Assembly: GCA_037157565.1 (NCBI GenBank)
Contig: JAZHRO010000026.1
Coordinates: forward strand, 32,168,501 to 32,232,500
Length of the DNA: 64,000 bases
Source: Thalassia testudinum
Lineage: Eukaryota > Streptophyta > Magnoliopsida > Alismatales > Hydrocharitaceae
Direction: 5' to 3'
The translations under genes were made by a program, and so were the position numbers. Numbering within the stretch: position 1 is the stretch's first letter; every line of letters starts with the position of its first letter. The notes under the pieces are model-generated. The model made no database searches, had not been told where the DNA came from, and saw only the letters and a program-made list of their open reading frames with translations. This document shows, piece after piece, positions 11,046-19,949 of the stretch.

Positions 11046-11298
11046 AGGCCAAAATCATGAGATTAAAAATCCATAGCAAAAGAGTCCAAGTTCCAAGTTT
11101 CAAATTGATTCTCACTAAAGACCGAGCTCAAGCTGGGCCAAGGTGGGGAGTGCACACGTGCGTGCATGGTCCCCAACCCCACATCTCACTCTTTGCTACA
11201 TAAGTCATAGGAGGCAAAAGCATTTTACTCCTACCAAAAGGTTTATCCACTTCCAATATTAGACTAAAAACCTCTACCAAATCTCACTGATTTCAACA

Positions 11299-11974
11299 TG
11301 AATTTACACGTCACCATATATCAATTACATCCCGATTGATGCAATTAGGCTCTCAAATCCAACAGATGGATCCTATGTCCTCGTCAACAGAATTTCCACT
11401 CCATTTTTTAAGGTCTTCTGTGGTATGCATCAAGGAGATTGCCTTTCTCCATTCTTATTCGATATCATCATGGAACCTTTTATTCGTCATCTCAAAGAAT
11501 TGGTATATGAAAGGATAATCATCCCTTTTTCAATTAAGCGAGGAGTTCAACCTCTCATTGCTCTTCTTTATGCTGACGATATCATCACCTTCCTAAATGA
11601 TAATATTATATTTGTTTAAGGTCTATCCCAGTTCATTATAAGGATTATGAAAGGGCATTTAGTCAAAAAGTTAGTCTATCTAAAAGCTTCTACTTTGTTG
11701 GGAAAAACCTCCCGATTGGAAGACTTTCTCAGATCCTCTCGATCACAAGATATCAGTTAGGAACCTTTTCTTTCAATTATCTAAGATGTCCCATCTTTCC
11801 AAGTAGGTCTAAAGTCTCCTATTTTAACTCTATACTGGACAAAATCCAATCCAAGCTCTCTGGTTGGAAAGCCAATCTTTTATCCTTAAGCACGTTCTTG
11901 CTAATCAAGGACATTCTTACTTCAATCCCAATACATAGTCTATCCGTGTTGGATGTTCCTAAGGTTATAATTAG
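11299..11974 (+). pseudogene. LINE-2 piece 2: reverse transcriptase core
   Basis: It reads YINYIPIDAIRLSN, then FFKVFCGMHQGDCLSPFLFDII and LLYADDIITF (near 11566-11595). This is the central RT palm with an intact YADD catalytic motif. Later SIPIHSLSVLDVPKVII marks the post-catalytic region. It follows piece 1 across the copia solo LTR. It ends at ATTAG (11970-11974), the target site of the family-2 LTR, and the frame resumes cleanly at 26437. Frameshifts make it inactive. Confidence 0.8.
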
Positions 11975-12156
11975 TGAAATGACCCTTCCCAAGGGTCGTG
12001 AGGCCATTTTCTGAAATTTAGGGGGGTTGCTGCAATTTGTAACCCCCTGGATATCTTATTTTGGGGGTTCTACGGATAAAAGAGGCTCTTGCAGGGCATT
12101 TCTTGCAAAATGCCTTGGCCCCACCCACACTCACACACACCCCTAAACCCCCCTCT

Positions 12157-12166
12157 CTATTTAAAC
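12157..12166 (+). promoter_or_regulatory. TATA box of family-2 LTR
   Basis: CTATTTAAAC, the same motif as at 58583 in another copy of the family. The Tat-like LTR inserted 11 bp downstream. Confidence 0.5.
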
Positions 12167-12882
12167 CCCTTGCCTCTGATGAGCCCATTTTAATGGACTA
12201 TTGTTACGCCTAAGTAATTCAATTCTAACATTGTATGTTTGTTAATAACCACATTAGGTCATTAAATAATTGCATATGTCATTATTTAAGTTTACATTTA
12301 TTCTATTGCTTATTATGTAATTATTTTATATTTCATGCAGGTCCCACAACAGCGCGCTCGTTACATCTTCTCCACTTAATCTACTCCATCAGACTAATAA
12401 TTGGGAAGAAGAGGGAGGAGGATCAATGGTGGAAAAGAACAGAGGGGTGAAAAGATATTTTCCCCCACAAATTTCTCAACCTACGGCCGGCCTCAACAAC
12501 CCCACCAATAGCACCGACCATGTTTAGTAAGGGATTTTGAAAATCCCTTGACTTGCGCGGGGAGAGGAGATAACAAGAGAGAAGCAGAGGGGCTTGAGGG
12601 GAGAGACCATCGTGAAGTTACTGCGTGCACTGTGGGGAGAGCGTGCACTGTGCGCACCAACTTCCACCGCCTACCCACCGCAAGTGCTCCGGCCTGCCCT
12701 CGCCAGGCACCCACCGCACCACTACTTTCACCATCCTCCTGCAGTATCGCAGCGTTCCCACCGCAGCCGCACGTCCTACCACCAGCGCCTTCACCAAGCC
12801 CTCGCAAGCCTGCCACTGCATGCCTCCAAGCGCGCGCGTCATCTTCCCACTGCAGTATCGCCCTTTGTTATGAACGCGCGCT

Positions 12883-12996
12883 CCAGACGTCTTTTAAGAC
12901 GTCTGGGAGGTGGCCCAGACGTCGGACCAGACGTGTGGAATCACCTCCAGACGTCTGATAAGATGTCTGGGATCATTTACAGACGTCTGGAAATCG
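12883..12996. repeat. AGACGTCT palindrome array in U3
   Basis: About eight AGACGTCT half or whole sites in 114 bp. It begins with CCAGACGTCTTTTAAGACGT..., a near-perfect long inverted repeat. It sits at the very 5' end of the LTR, upstream of the TATA-like box. Confidence 0.85.
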
Positions 12997-13121
12997 GTTA
13001 TTTTGGCACGATTGTTTCGTCTGCGTGCCTGAGCGCGCAGACCTGCGGAAATACCCTCTCCCTCTTTCTCCCTCTCCCTCCTGCGCCCTCTGTCGCGCTC
13101 TCTCTCTCCTCCTCGCGAGGC

Positions 13122-13130
13122 CTTAAAAGG
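13122..13130 (+). promoter_or_regulatory. TATA-like box of element A 5' LTR
   Basis: CTTAAAAGG in a GC-rich context, repeated at 20183-20191 in the 3' LTR. It is at the expected place between the U3 array and a C/T-rich leader. Transcription start is inferred. Confidence 0.4.
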
Positions 13131-13446
13131 CCACGCCCTCTCCCTCACTCCCGTCACCTCCGTCTCCTTCCTTTTCTCCTTCCAGCTAGTGCGCGAGAGC
13201 GAGCGCGAGGGTGAGCGGCGGCGGCGACAGCCGCGGCGGGTGCGGGAGGAGGTGCTGCGCAAGGGAGGAGGCGTCGGCCGTGAGGGCTCGAGCCTGCCGG
13301 GGCAGCGGGAGCCGGCCGGCGGGGGCGCAGCGGGCACAGAGCGACGCGGGAGGCCTGCTGCAGCTCGAGCAGTAGGCGGAGCACTCGCAGCGCGGCCAGG
13401 CGTCGCGAGCGGAGGGCCAGTCGTGCCCTGGCTCTGGAAACTTTTC

Positions 13447-13790
13447 CAGAATCAGACGTCGGGGATGATAGCCAGACGACGGGAACGACGCCTGGAAGAC
13501 TGTCCAGACGTCTGAAAGGTGAGTTTTTCTGCCTTCTTCCTTCCCTTCGATTGACCGTACTAAGAGAGAGAGGAAATGGGTACGCGCAGGGTCGGAGATT
13601 CGCATCCAATGCGAATCAGACGTCTGGCTGCAGTGCCAGACGGCGGGAATGACTTCCAGACGTCCTGGGTGACCATCGGACGTCTGGGACCTAGGCCAGA
13701 CTCCCCCGCAGGCTTCTGGACGTCTGAGAGCCCACGCAGAGCGAGGTAATTCCCTGATCCACTTTTTAAGACGTCTGGAAGAAGTTCCAG
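13447..13790. repeat. CAGACGTCTG array with exact 20-bp phasing
   Basis: From 13619 the GAC of each unit falls at 13619, 13639, 13659, 13679, 13699 and 13719: six units, all exactly 20 bp apart. Spacers differ in sequence. More units lie at 13447-13515 and 13768-13798. Confidence 0.9.
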
Positions 13791-14466
13791 ACGTCTAATT
13801 TTGCACTATTTCGTCATTTTCGACCCGTTTCGGGCCCATTCGGGCTCCGTTTTCCGCATTTCGAGTTGCGTTCTTTTCGGAATTACATCCTCTACCTGTC
13901 TACAATCACTGTATACTATTTTGAGAAGTTCCTTGTGTTTGATCCTTGTGATAGGACCCCATTCCGTTGCAGTCTCGGGGGTTGCGGAGGCACGCGGGAT
14001 TTCCGACCACGCCCCCAGTTCACCTGTTGTAACCGGTAGAGTGGCTTTAAGTATAATCCGTTAAATTATGAAACCATAAATAGAACCTAGGACATTGCAT
14101 GAATCCTAGGAATGAGAAATAGATTGAATGGTAGATTCCTAGGGTGTTGCATGAATCCTAGGGCTGGAAAACTAGATTGTATGATAGATCCTAGGATATG
14201 GCATGAATCCTAGGACGGGAAAACTAGTGGAATGTATGAATACTGCAGTCTTCGAAAATGTGGAAAGGAAATAATAGCTGCCTGTGAATTGAATTAACAG
14301 CTGCCTGTTATGAATAAATGAACATGATTAAGAATATGGGATGTATGAACGTGAAACTGGAATGGTGAAACTGGAATGTCCTGAGTTAAAGAGCTAGAAC
14401 CCTACGGGGAATTAGGAGTAGAACTCCTGGAAAGTGAATGGAATAGAATTGGGGAAGTGAGCTGGC

Positions 14467-14602
14467 CCTTGAGTACGGAGTACCAAGGAGAGCGACTGTC
14501 CCCCCTGTTTAGTGTAGAGCGGAGCCAGCCGCCCCAGGGACCCGGGGTTAGGGCTGGCCACTCTGTACCGACTTGCTGGCCCTCGTGTACGTAGTACCGA
14601 GG
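14467..14602 (+). other. Paired conserved hairpins in LTR
   Basis: CCTTGAGTACGGAGTACCAA... (14467-14488) folds with CCTTG/CAAGG arms. The second, CCTCGTGTACGTAGTACCGA... (14581-14602), folds with CCTCG/CGAGG arms. The fourth pair is T-A in one and C-G in the other. Both blocks recur in family-2 LTRs. An RNA role is inferred. Confidence 0.6.
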
Positions 14603-15581
14603 AGAGCTACTAGTGTAGGGAGGTACTAGCTACCCCACGGGCCCCGGGGTTCTGCTAGCCTCCCACACCGACTTGTTAGGCCCACTGGGGCAAACCAGGG
14701 TAGTCAGGCGAGGGTGCGCGGACTGTGGAGGGGCGAGGCCCCTGTTTGGTTACTGTGGAGGGGTTGGACCCCTGTTACTGAGAGGGCTCTGCCCTGTACT
14801 GGTTCCGTGCTGTGCTTTGGGCGCACCCGTTAACGGAAATGTCTGACCGCGTGCCAGTGCGAGTTAGCTACCCGTGCGTTTACCCCGCGTGCTGTAGTCA
14901 CCGTTACGTCTGTCAGTGACCTTGGGGTGGTTGACTAAGAGTAGGATCACCACGGGGAACTCTCCCGGCCAAGAGAGCACCACGTGCTACTTCTACTGTT
15001 CGGAAAAGACTGCAATCAAGATCGTTCCCACGAGGAACATTCGAGATCAAGTGAAGGATCCGAGAAATAGATAAATTGTGAAACAATAGAAAGACTTAAA
15101 TAAAGGAAGAAAGAAAATTAAACAGCTACTGTAAAGTTTACTGTTTCTTTAGTTTAGCTGCCACTCTACTCAGCGTTTTGCTGACGTGTTACACTCGTTA
15201 CCTTTCAGGACCAGGTGTTGAGCAGCCGGGGTCAGCGGCTGCAGAGGACGCTGGGCCGAGTAGGGTCCAGTAGAGTTACCACTGTTCTCTTGTACCTCTT
15301 TTTGTTCCATTATAGTGAGTAGTTCTTGTTTCCGCTATACTTTTCTTTCCCTACAGTTCATATTATGTTATGAATGTTGTTCTACTGTTGTGGTGGTATA
15401 TACTGTAGTGGTTTCTTTCCTTACTGCTGTATTCCCTTACTGTTAGTTATATTCATGCTGAATGTGGTTTATTTTAGTGCTCTTTTGGTTACTTCCTCGT
15501 TGGACGACTAGGTCTTGGGATTAGTCGAGTCGGTCCGGTTCTCGTGTCTCGTAGGGACTTAGGAATCGGGTCGTTACAAGA

Positions 15582-15593
15582 TGATATCCGAGC
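15582..15593 (+). other. Primer-binding site of element A (degenerate)
   Basis: TGATATCCGAGC, three bases after the 5' LTR. It differs at two positions from TGGTATCAGAGC, the complement of initiator tRNA-Met, which is intact in the copies at 54290 and 63265. Confidence 0.75.
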
Positions 15594-15758
15594 AAGGTCG
15601 TCCCGAGAAGTGAATCAACTGACTGAAAAATAACCAATTCACATGTCTATAACTAGAGTAGCCACCACAACATATCTCTTGACATGAGCTCTTAGACGTT
15701 TTCGTTAGGTACTGTTCCGTACTGACGTATTTCGTTGTTTTACGTCTCCTTATAGGAG

Positions 15759-16265
15759 ATGCCTCGTCGTGGAACTAGGAGGGTGGGCCGCGGGCGCGGC
15801 CGAGGTCGGGGCCCGAGGGACAGATCTGTCGGGCTTGGAGTACATACTACCCCTCCTCTTCTCCTGAGCATACCGTCTCCGGACCTCGTCCAACTAATTC
15901 GAGAGGTGGTTCGTGAAGAATTTCAGCTTCCATCCACATCGCCACCCCCTCCTCCCCCTTCCGAGCGTACGACAGGGGAGTTGGTGGTGGAACGAGATTT
16001 CCGCCGTCACACTAGGCGTGTTAGGAGAACCCAAAGGAGACACGTGGTGTCCGCAGGAGAGTCGTCACGTTTTACAGGGCCATCAGTGGCCTTTGGGGGC
16101 CCTCAACAGGGGCCAGTCGCCAGCACCAGACCCCCGCCCAGCCGACAGCAGGGACCCACTGAGGGCGGGAGTCGGGTTCCCCTCTGTTACCAGTGTGGCC
16201 AGCCGGGCCACATCAGGAGGGACTGCCCGTCTAGGGCAGGAGGTCAGCAGATACTTCCCGCGTAG
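15759..16265 (+). pseudogene. gag of element A with capsid region deleted
   Basis: The start ATG (15759) follows TATAGGAG and begins a basic, Arg/Gly-rich N-terminus (MPRRGTRRVGRGRGRGRG), as in the gag of the other copies. Residues 40-60 (PDLVQLIREVVREEF) match IQAQDLARLIRDIVREEL of element B. The frame then passes straight to the C-terminal zinc knuckle CYQCGQPGHIRRDC (CX2CX4HX4C). The capsid domain that element B has between these points is absent; the internal region is about 650 bp shorter. A protein made from it could bind nucleic acid but not build particles. Confidence 0.85.
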
Positions 16266-16367
16266 AGCACTGGAGGGCACGTAGGAGGCCACGGTTACCA
16301 GGCGGGAGGAGGAGGACAGCAGTCACGAGGAGGGTACCGGCCAGCACCTACCCGTCCGACGCAGAGT

Positions 16368-16934
16368 GTGGCTGCTTCATCCGCACCTAGAGCTAAAGGG
16401 CGTATCAACGCCCTGACACACAGGGACGCCAGAGCTTCGGGATCGGTGGTAGCAAGTATGGTTTCAGTTTCTGGCAGACTTGTTTACACGCTTTTCGATT
16501 CCGACGCTACGCACTCGTTTGTCGCAACCAGTTTCGCAGTTAGTTTGGACCAGGATTATACAGCATTAGAAAATCCGTTCGTAATCAGAGGTCCGAGTGG
16601 TCAGCTGTTTGTAGCTGAGGAGGAGTACACGGATTGCGAGGTCAGCGTCGGGGGACATAGTCTGCCAGCTAACCTGATTATGATACAGATGGACGACTTT
16701 AGAGTGATTCTGGGGATGGATTGGTTGTCCGCTTACCACGCCTTGGTGGACTATTTTGAGAGGAAGATTGTCTTCTCCATGCCGGAGTTGCCTTCTTTCG
16801 AGTTTCACGGACAGCCAGTGGATGGGGGTTTCTGGTGCATTTCGACACTTCGGGCGGCGAGACTTTTGAGCCAGGGGTGTGAGGGCTTCCTAGCTTGTGT
16901 GGTGGCAGAGCCCAGCCCTGTGGCAGACTTCTAG
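16368..16934 (+). pseudogene. Protease domain of element A pol
   Basis: A retropepsin-like domain that would cleave Gag-Pol. The active-site region reads LFDSDATHSF, whereas element B reads LFDSGATHSF. The conserved DSG triad has become DSD, which should abolish activity. VILGMDWLSAYHALVDY downstream is the usual 'GMDWL' landmark. The frame ends at a TAG (16932) where element B has a Gln codon, so the link to RT is cut. It starts in a linker after the gag zinc knuckle. Confidence 0.85.
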
Positions 16935-16943
16935 AGTATCCCG

Positions 16944-17612
16944 GTGGTCAGGGAGTACCCTGACGTGTTTCCAGACGAGTTACCAGGACTACCACACGAG
17001 CGTGAGATCGAGTTTAAGATCTCACTAGTACCAGGGACCAGCCCCATCTCCACCGTGCCATACAGGATGGCACCGCTTGAGCTGCGAGAGCTCAAGTCCC
17101 AGTTCCAGGACCTTTTGGAGAAAGGTTTCGTGAGGCCCAGTGCGTCTCCCTGGGGAGCCCCGGTACTGTTTGTGAAGAAGAAGGATGGTACCCTACGCCT
17201 TTGTGTGGACTACCGACAGCTGAATAGGGTCACCATCAAGAACAGATATCTGCTGCCAAGGATCGACGACTTATTTGACCAGTTGCGGGGTGCCACGGTG
17301 TTTTCCAAGATTGACTTGAGGTCTGGATACCACCAGTTGAGGATCAGGGAGACCGACGTCTCAATGACAGCTTTCCGCACCCGGTACGGACACTACGAGT
17401 TTCTGGTCATGCCATTTGGGTTGACCAATGCCCCCGCTGCTTTCATGGATCTGATGAACCGGGTGTTTAGACCGTACTTGGACCAGTTCGTGGTGGTTTT
17501 CATAGATGATGTACTCGTCTATTCTAGAGATCGGATGCAGCACGGACAGCATTTGCGGATGGTTCTGGACACTCTGAGACGACGCAGGCTGTACGCCAAG
17601 TACAGCAAGTGA
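16944..17612 (+). pseudogene. Reverse transcriptase of element A pol
   Basis: [20 protein letters not shown] precedes the RT. Fingers and palm follow: [53 protein letters not shown] (first catalytic Asp), [13 protein letters not shown], and [13 protein letters not shown] (the catalytic Asp pair, intact here). It copies the genomic RNA to cDNA in the particle. A TGA at 17610, where element B has TGC (Cys), ends the frame within YSK(C)EFWL. Confidence 0.9.
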
Positions 17613-17621
17613 GAGTTCTGG

Positions 17622-18317
17622 TTGAGGGAGGTGACCTTCTTAGGTCATGTGCTCTCTGGAGACGGCTTGGCGGTGGATCCAGCCAAGGTTGAGGCAGTAC
17701 TCAGGTGGGAGAGACCGCGTTTAGTCACTGAGATTCGTAGTTTCCTGGGACTGGCAGGCTACTACAGACGATTCATCAGAGGTTTTTCACAGATTGCACG
17801 TCCTATGACACAGTTGACCCGGAAGGACGTGCCCTTCGCTTGGACAGACGCCTGTGAGGCGTGTTTTCTGGAGCTGAAGGAGAGGTTGACCTCGGCTCCC
17901 GTGCTCACCATCCCTGACAGTAGTGGCGGGTTCGTTGTGTACACTGACGCCTCCTTGCAGGGGTTAGGAGGTGTGCTCATGCAGAGGGGTCACGTTGTCG
18001 CTTACGCTTCGCGGCAACTGAAGCCCCATGAGCATACCTACCCTACCCACGACCTAGAGTTGGCAGCTGTTGTCTTCGCGCTGAAGACCTGGAGGCACTA
18101 CTTGTACGGTGAGACCTTCGAGATTTTCACAGATCACAAGAGCCTCAAATACCTTTTTGATCAGAAGGAGCTCAACATGAGACAGAGACATTGGTTGGAG
18201 CTCCTGAAGGACTACGACTGTAGCATTTCCTACCACCCGGGAAAGGCCAATGTGGTGGCTGACGCCTTGAGCCGTAAGGCGCCCGCACACTTGGCTAGTC
18301 TACAGTTACAGAGTTAG
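17622..18317 (+). pseudogene. RT thumb and RNase H of element A pol
   Basis: It opens with [15 protein letters not shown], the end of the RT domain, and [17 protein letters not shown]. The RNase H core follows: [20 protein letters not shown] (catalytic Asp), [21 protein letters not shown] (catalytic Glu region), and [11 protein letters not shown], then [15 protein letters not shown] at the C-terminus. This enzyme removes RNA from the RNA-cDNA hybrid. The frame stops at TAG 18315, where element B has Trp. Confidence 0.9.
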
Positions 18318-18323
18318 AGCCTT

Positions 18324-18692
18324 TTGGAGGAGGTAGGCAGTTGGCGACCTCTAGAGTTTCGAGGGTACTGTGGGGCAGTGACGGTGACACGGCAGACCAG
18401 GCCAGAGCCGATAGACCGCATCATCACAAGACAGATGGCCAATCCGTACTTGCAGTCCTTGCACGACAGAGTACTGTCGGGAGACCCGGGGGACTTCTCT
18501 TTCACAGACCAGATGCTGCGCTTGAGGGGACGGTTGTGCGTTCCCAGAGATGAGGAGCTGTTGAGAGAGCTCCTGACTGAGGCACACGGTTCCAGATTCA
18601 CCATATATCCCGAAAACACGAAGATGTACCACGACTTGAGACGCGAGTTTTGGTGGAGGGGGATGAAGCGGGATGTGGGTGAATTCGTGTAG
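18324..18692 (+). pseudogene. Integrase N-terminal zinc-binding part, element A
   Basis: HGSRFTIYPENTKMYHDLRREFWWRGMKRDVGEFV corresponds to the H-H half of the HHCC zinc module; the Cys pair (CLVCQQ) lies just past a TAG at 18690 in the next segment. Element B reads through here with CAG (Gln). Confidence 0.85.
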
Positions 18693-18701
18693 CAGTGCTT
18701 A

Positions 18702-19070
18702 GTGTGCCAGCAGGTGAAAGCCGAGCATCAGAGGCCTGCAGGGCCGCTACAGCCGCTTCCAGTGCCAGAGTGGAAGTGGGAGAGCATCACCATGGACTTG
18801 GTGGTGGGCTTACCCGTTACCCAGCGGGGACACGACGCAGTCTGGGTAATAGTGGACAGACTGACGAAGACGGCGCGATTCTTGCCGATCCGAGTCACTT
18901 TGGGACCAGCACAGTTGGCAGAGAGGTATATCCGGGATGTGGTACGACTACACGGAGTTCGGCAGGAGATCGTATCCGACCGGGATACCCGCTTTACGTC
19001 CCAGTTTTGGGCTGAGTTTCAGCAGGCCTTGGGGACGCGGTTGAGGTTTAGTACAGCTTACCACCCCTAG
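18702..19070 (+). pseudogene. Integrase catalytic core, element A
   Basis: [20 protein letters not shown] carries the first catalytic Asp, and [14 protein letters not shown] carries the second. The core breaks at YHP-stop (TAG 19068), with a second TAG at 19080; element B has Gln at both. The catalytic Glu (SERT, about 19083-19094) therefore lies after the stops. The enzyme would join cDNA ends to host DNA but cannot be made here. Confidence 0.9.
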
Positions 19071-19115
19071 ACGAACGGATAGTCTGAGCGCACGATACAG
19101 ACACTTGAGGACCTT

Positions 19116-19865
19116 TTGCGCACCTGTGTACTGGACTGGAGGGGCTCTTGGGAGGAGCACCTGCCCCTGGCGGAGTTTGCATACAACAACAGTTATCACT
19201 CGAGTATCGGCATGGCTCCCTACGAGGCTCTGTACGAACAGAGGTGTACGGCACCCTTGAGTTGGGTTGAGGTGGGGACCAAGTGGGAGGTTGGCCCCAG
19301 GTTGATCCGGCAGAGTCAGGAGGTAGTCGAGCAGATCCACAAGCGACTCCGCACTGTCAGGAGCAGACAGAAGAGCTACGCGGATCGGAGACGCAGAGAG
19401 GTGCAGTTTGAGGTTGGGGACAACGTCTTTCTTCGTGTTTCTCCCATGAAGGGCCTGCAGCGGTTTGGGGTGAGAGGGAAGCTCGCGCCGAGGTTTGTGG
19501 GGCCCTTTGAGGTCCTGGAGCGGGTTGGACCCGTTGCTTACAGGCTTGCCCTCCCCCCGCAGCTTTCTGGCGTGCACGGCGTGTTCCACGTGTCCAACCT
19601 CAGGAAGTACGTGGCCGATCCCAGTCACGTACTGAGTCACGAGAGCGTCAAGGTGAGCGACAACCTGACCTACCCCGAGCGGCCAGTGCAGATTCTAGAC
19701 CGTGCCGTCCGCAGTTTGAGACGAAAGCAAGTACCCCTGGTAAAGGTTTTGTGGAGGAGCCAGCGGTACGAGGAGGCTACCTGGGAGCCTGAGGCAGCAA
19801 TGCGGGAGCGGTACCCGGAACTCTTCGCGGGTACGTCTTTTCGGACCGGCTTCGGTCCTCTTTGA
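19116..19865 (+). pseudogene. Integrase C-terminal region and chromodomain, element A
   Basis: LPLAEFAYNNSYHSSIGMAPYEALY and SYADRRRREVQFEVGDNVFLRVSPMKGL are landmarks of chromoviral integrase C-termini, followed by the GPFEVLERVGPVAYRLALP module. The last 60 residues (PVQILDRAVRSLRRKQVPLVKVLW...ATWEPE) are a chromodomain. In chromoviruses this domain is thought to direct integration to chromatin with particular histone marks. This segment is open to the natural stop at 19863. Confidence 0.9.
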
Positions 19866-19913
19866 GTTTGTTATGGTTATTTTGACGTCTTTTCCGCACC
19901 CTAGTTAGCGCAA

Positions 19914-19933
19914 GTTTCGGGGACGAAACTTCC
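19914..19933 (+). other. Conserved pre-LTR motif, no adjacent polypurine tract
   Basis: TTTCGGGGACGAAACTT with self-complementary halves is typical just before the 3' LTR of Tekay-type elements. The 15 bases between it and the LTR (19934-19949) are not purine-rich, so the usual polypurine primer is not obvious. Confidence 0.6.
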
Positions 19934-19949
19934 TTTGAGCTTGTTATAT

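Larger units (their letters stand above)
10233..11298 (-). mobile_element. Copia-type solo LTR inside LINE-2
   Basis: The termini are an inverted pair, TGTTGAAAT at 10233 and ATTTCAACA at 11290-11298, and LINE RT coding resumes just after. On the minus strand it has a TATA box (10843-10833) followed by an AG-rich leader, giving the orientation. No internal region is present, so it is a solo LTR of 1066 bp. The flanks (GATGG and TGAAT) do not form a clean 5-bp duplication, so the element is old or rearranged. Confidence 0.65.
12866..15578 (+). repeat. 5' LTR of element A
   Basis: 2713 bp, from TGTTATGAACG to GGTCGTTACA. It carries palindrome arrays at 12883-12996 and 13447-13790, a TATA-like CTTAAAAGG at 13122, and blocks shared with family 2: hairpins near 14467-14602, stacked GGGG/CCCC hairpins near 14726-14797, and TTGGACGACTAGGTCTTGG near 15502. 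Open frames in its GC-rich part (12550-13600) are repeat-driven and not genes. Confidence 0.92.

Noticed and set aside
12548..13609. Several overlapping GC-rich open frames on both strands
   Set aside because: They span the Tat-like LTR and the element A LTR boundary. GC bias and few stop codons explain them.
13447..13790. Regularly spaced palindromes resembling a CRISPR array
   Set aside because: Plant retrotransposon context, units of about 12 bp with 8-bp spacers, degenerate repeats, and no cas genes.
17361..17552. Antisense open frames within pol (also 18054-18290 and 51687-52046)
   Set aside because: Shadows of the conserved pol coding sequence, present in both elements A and B for that reason.
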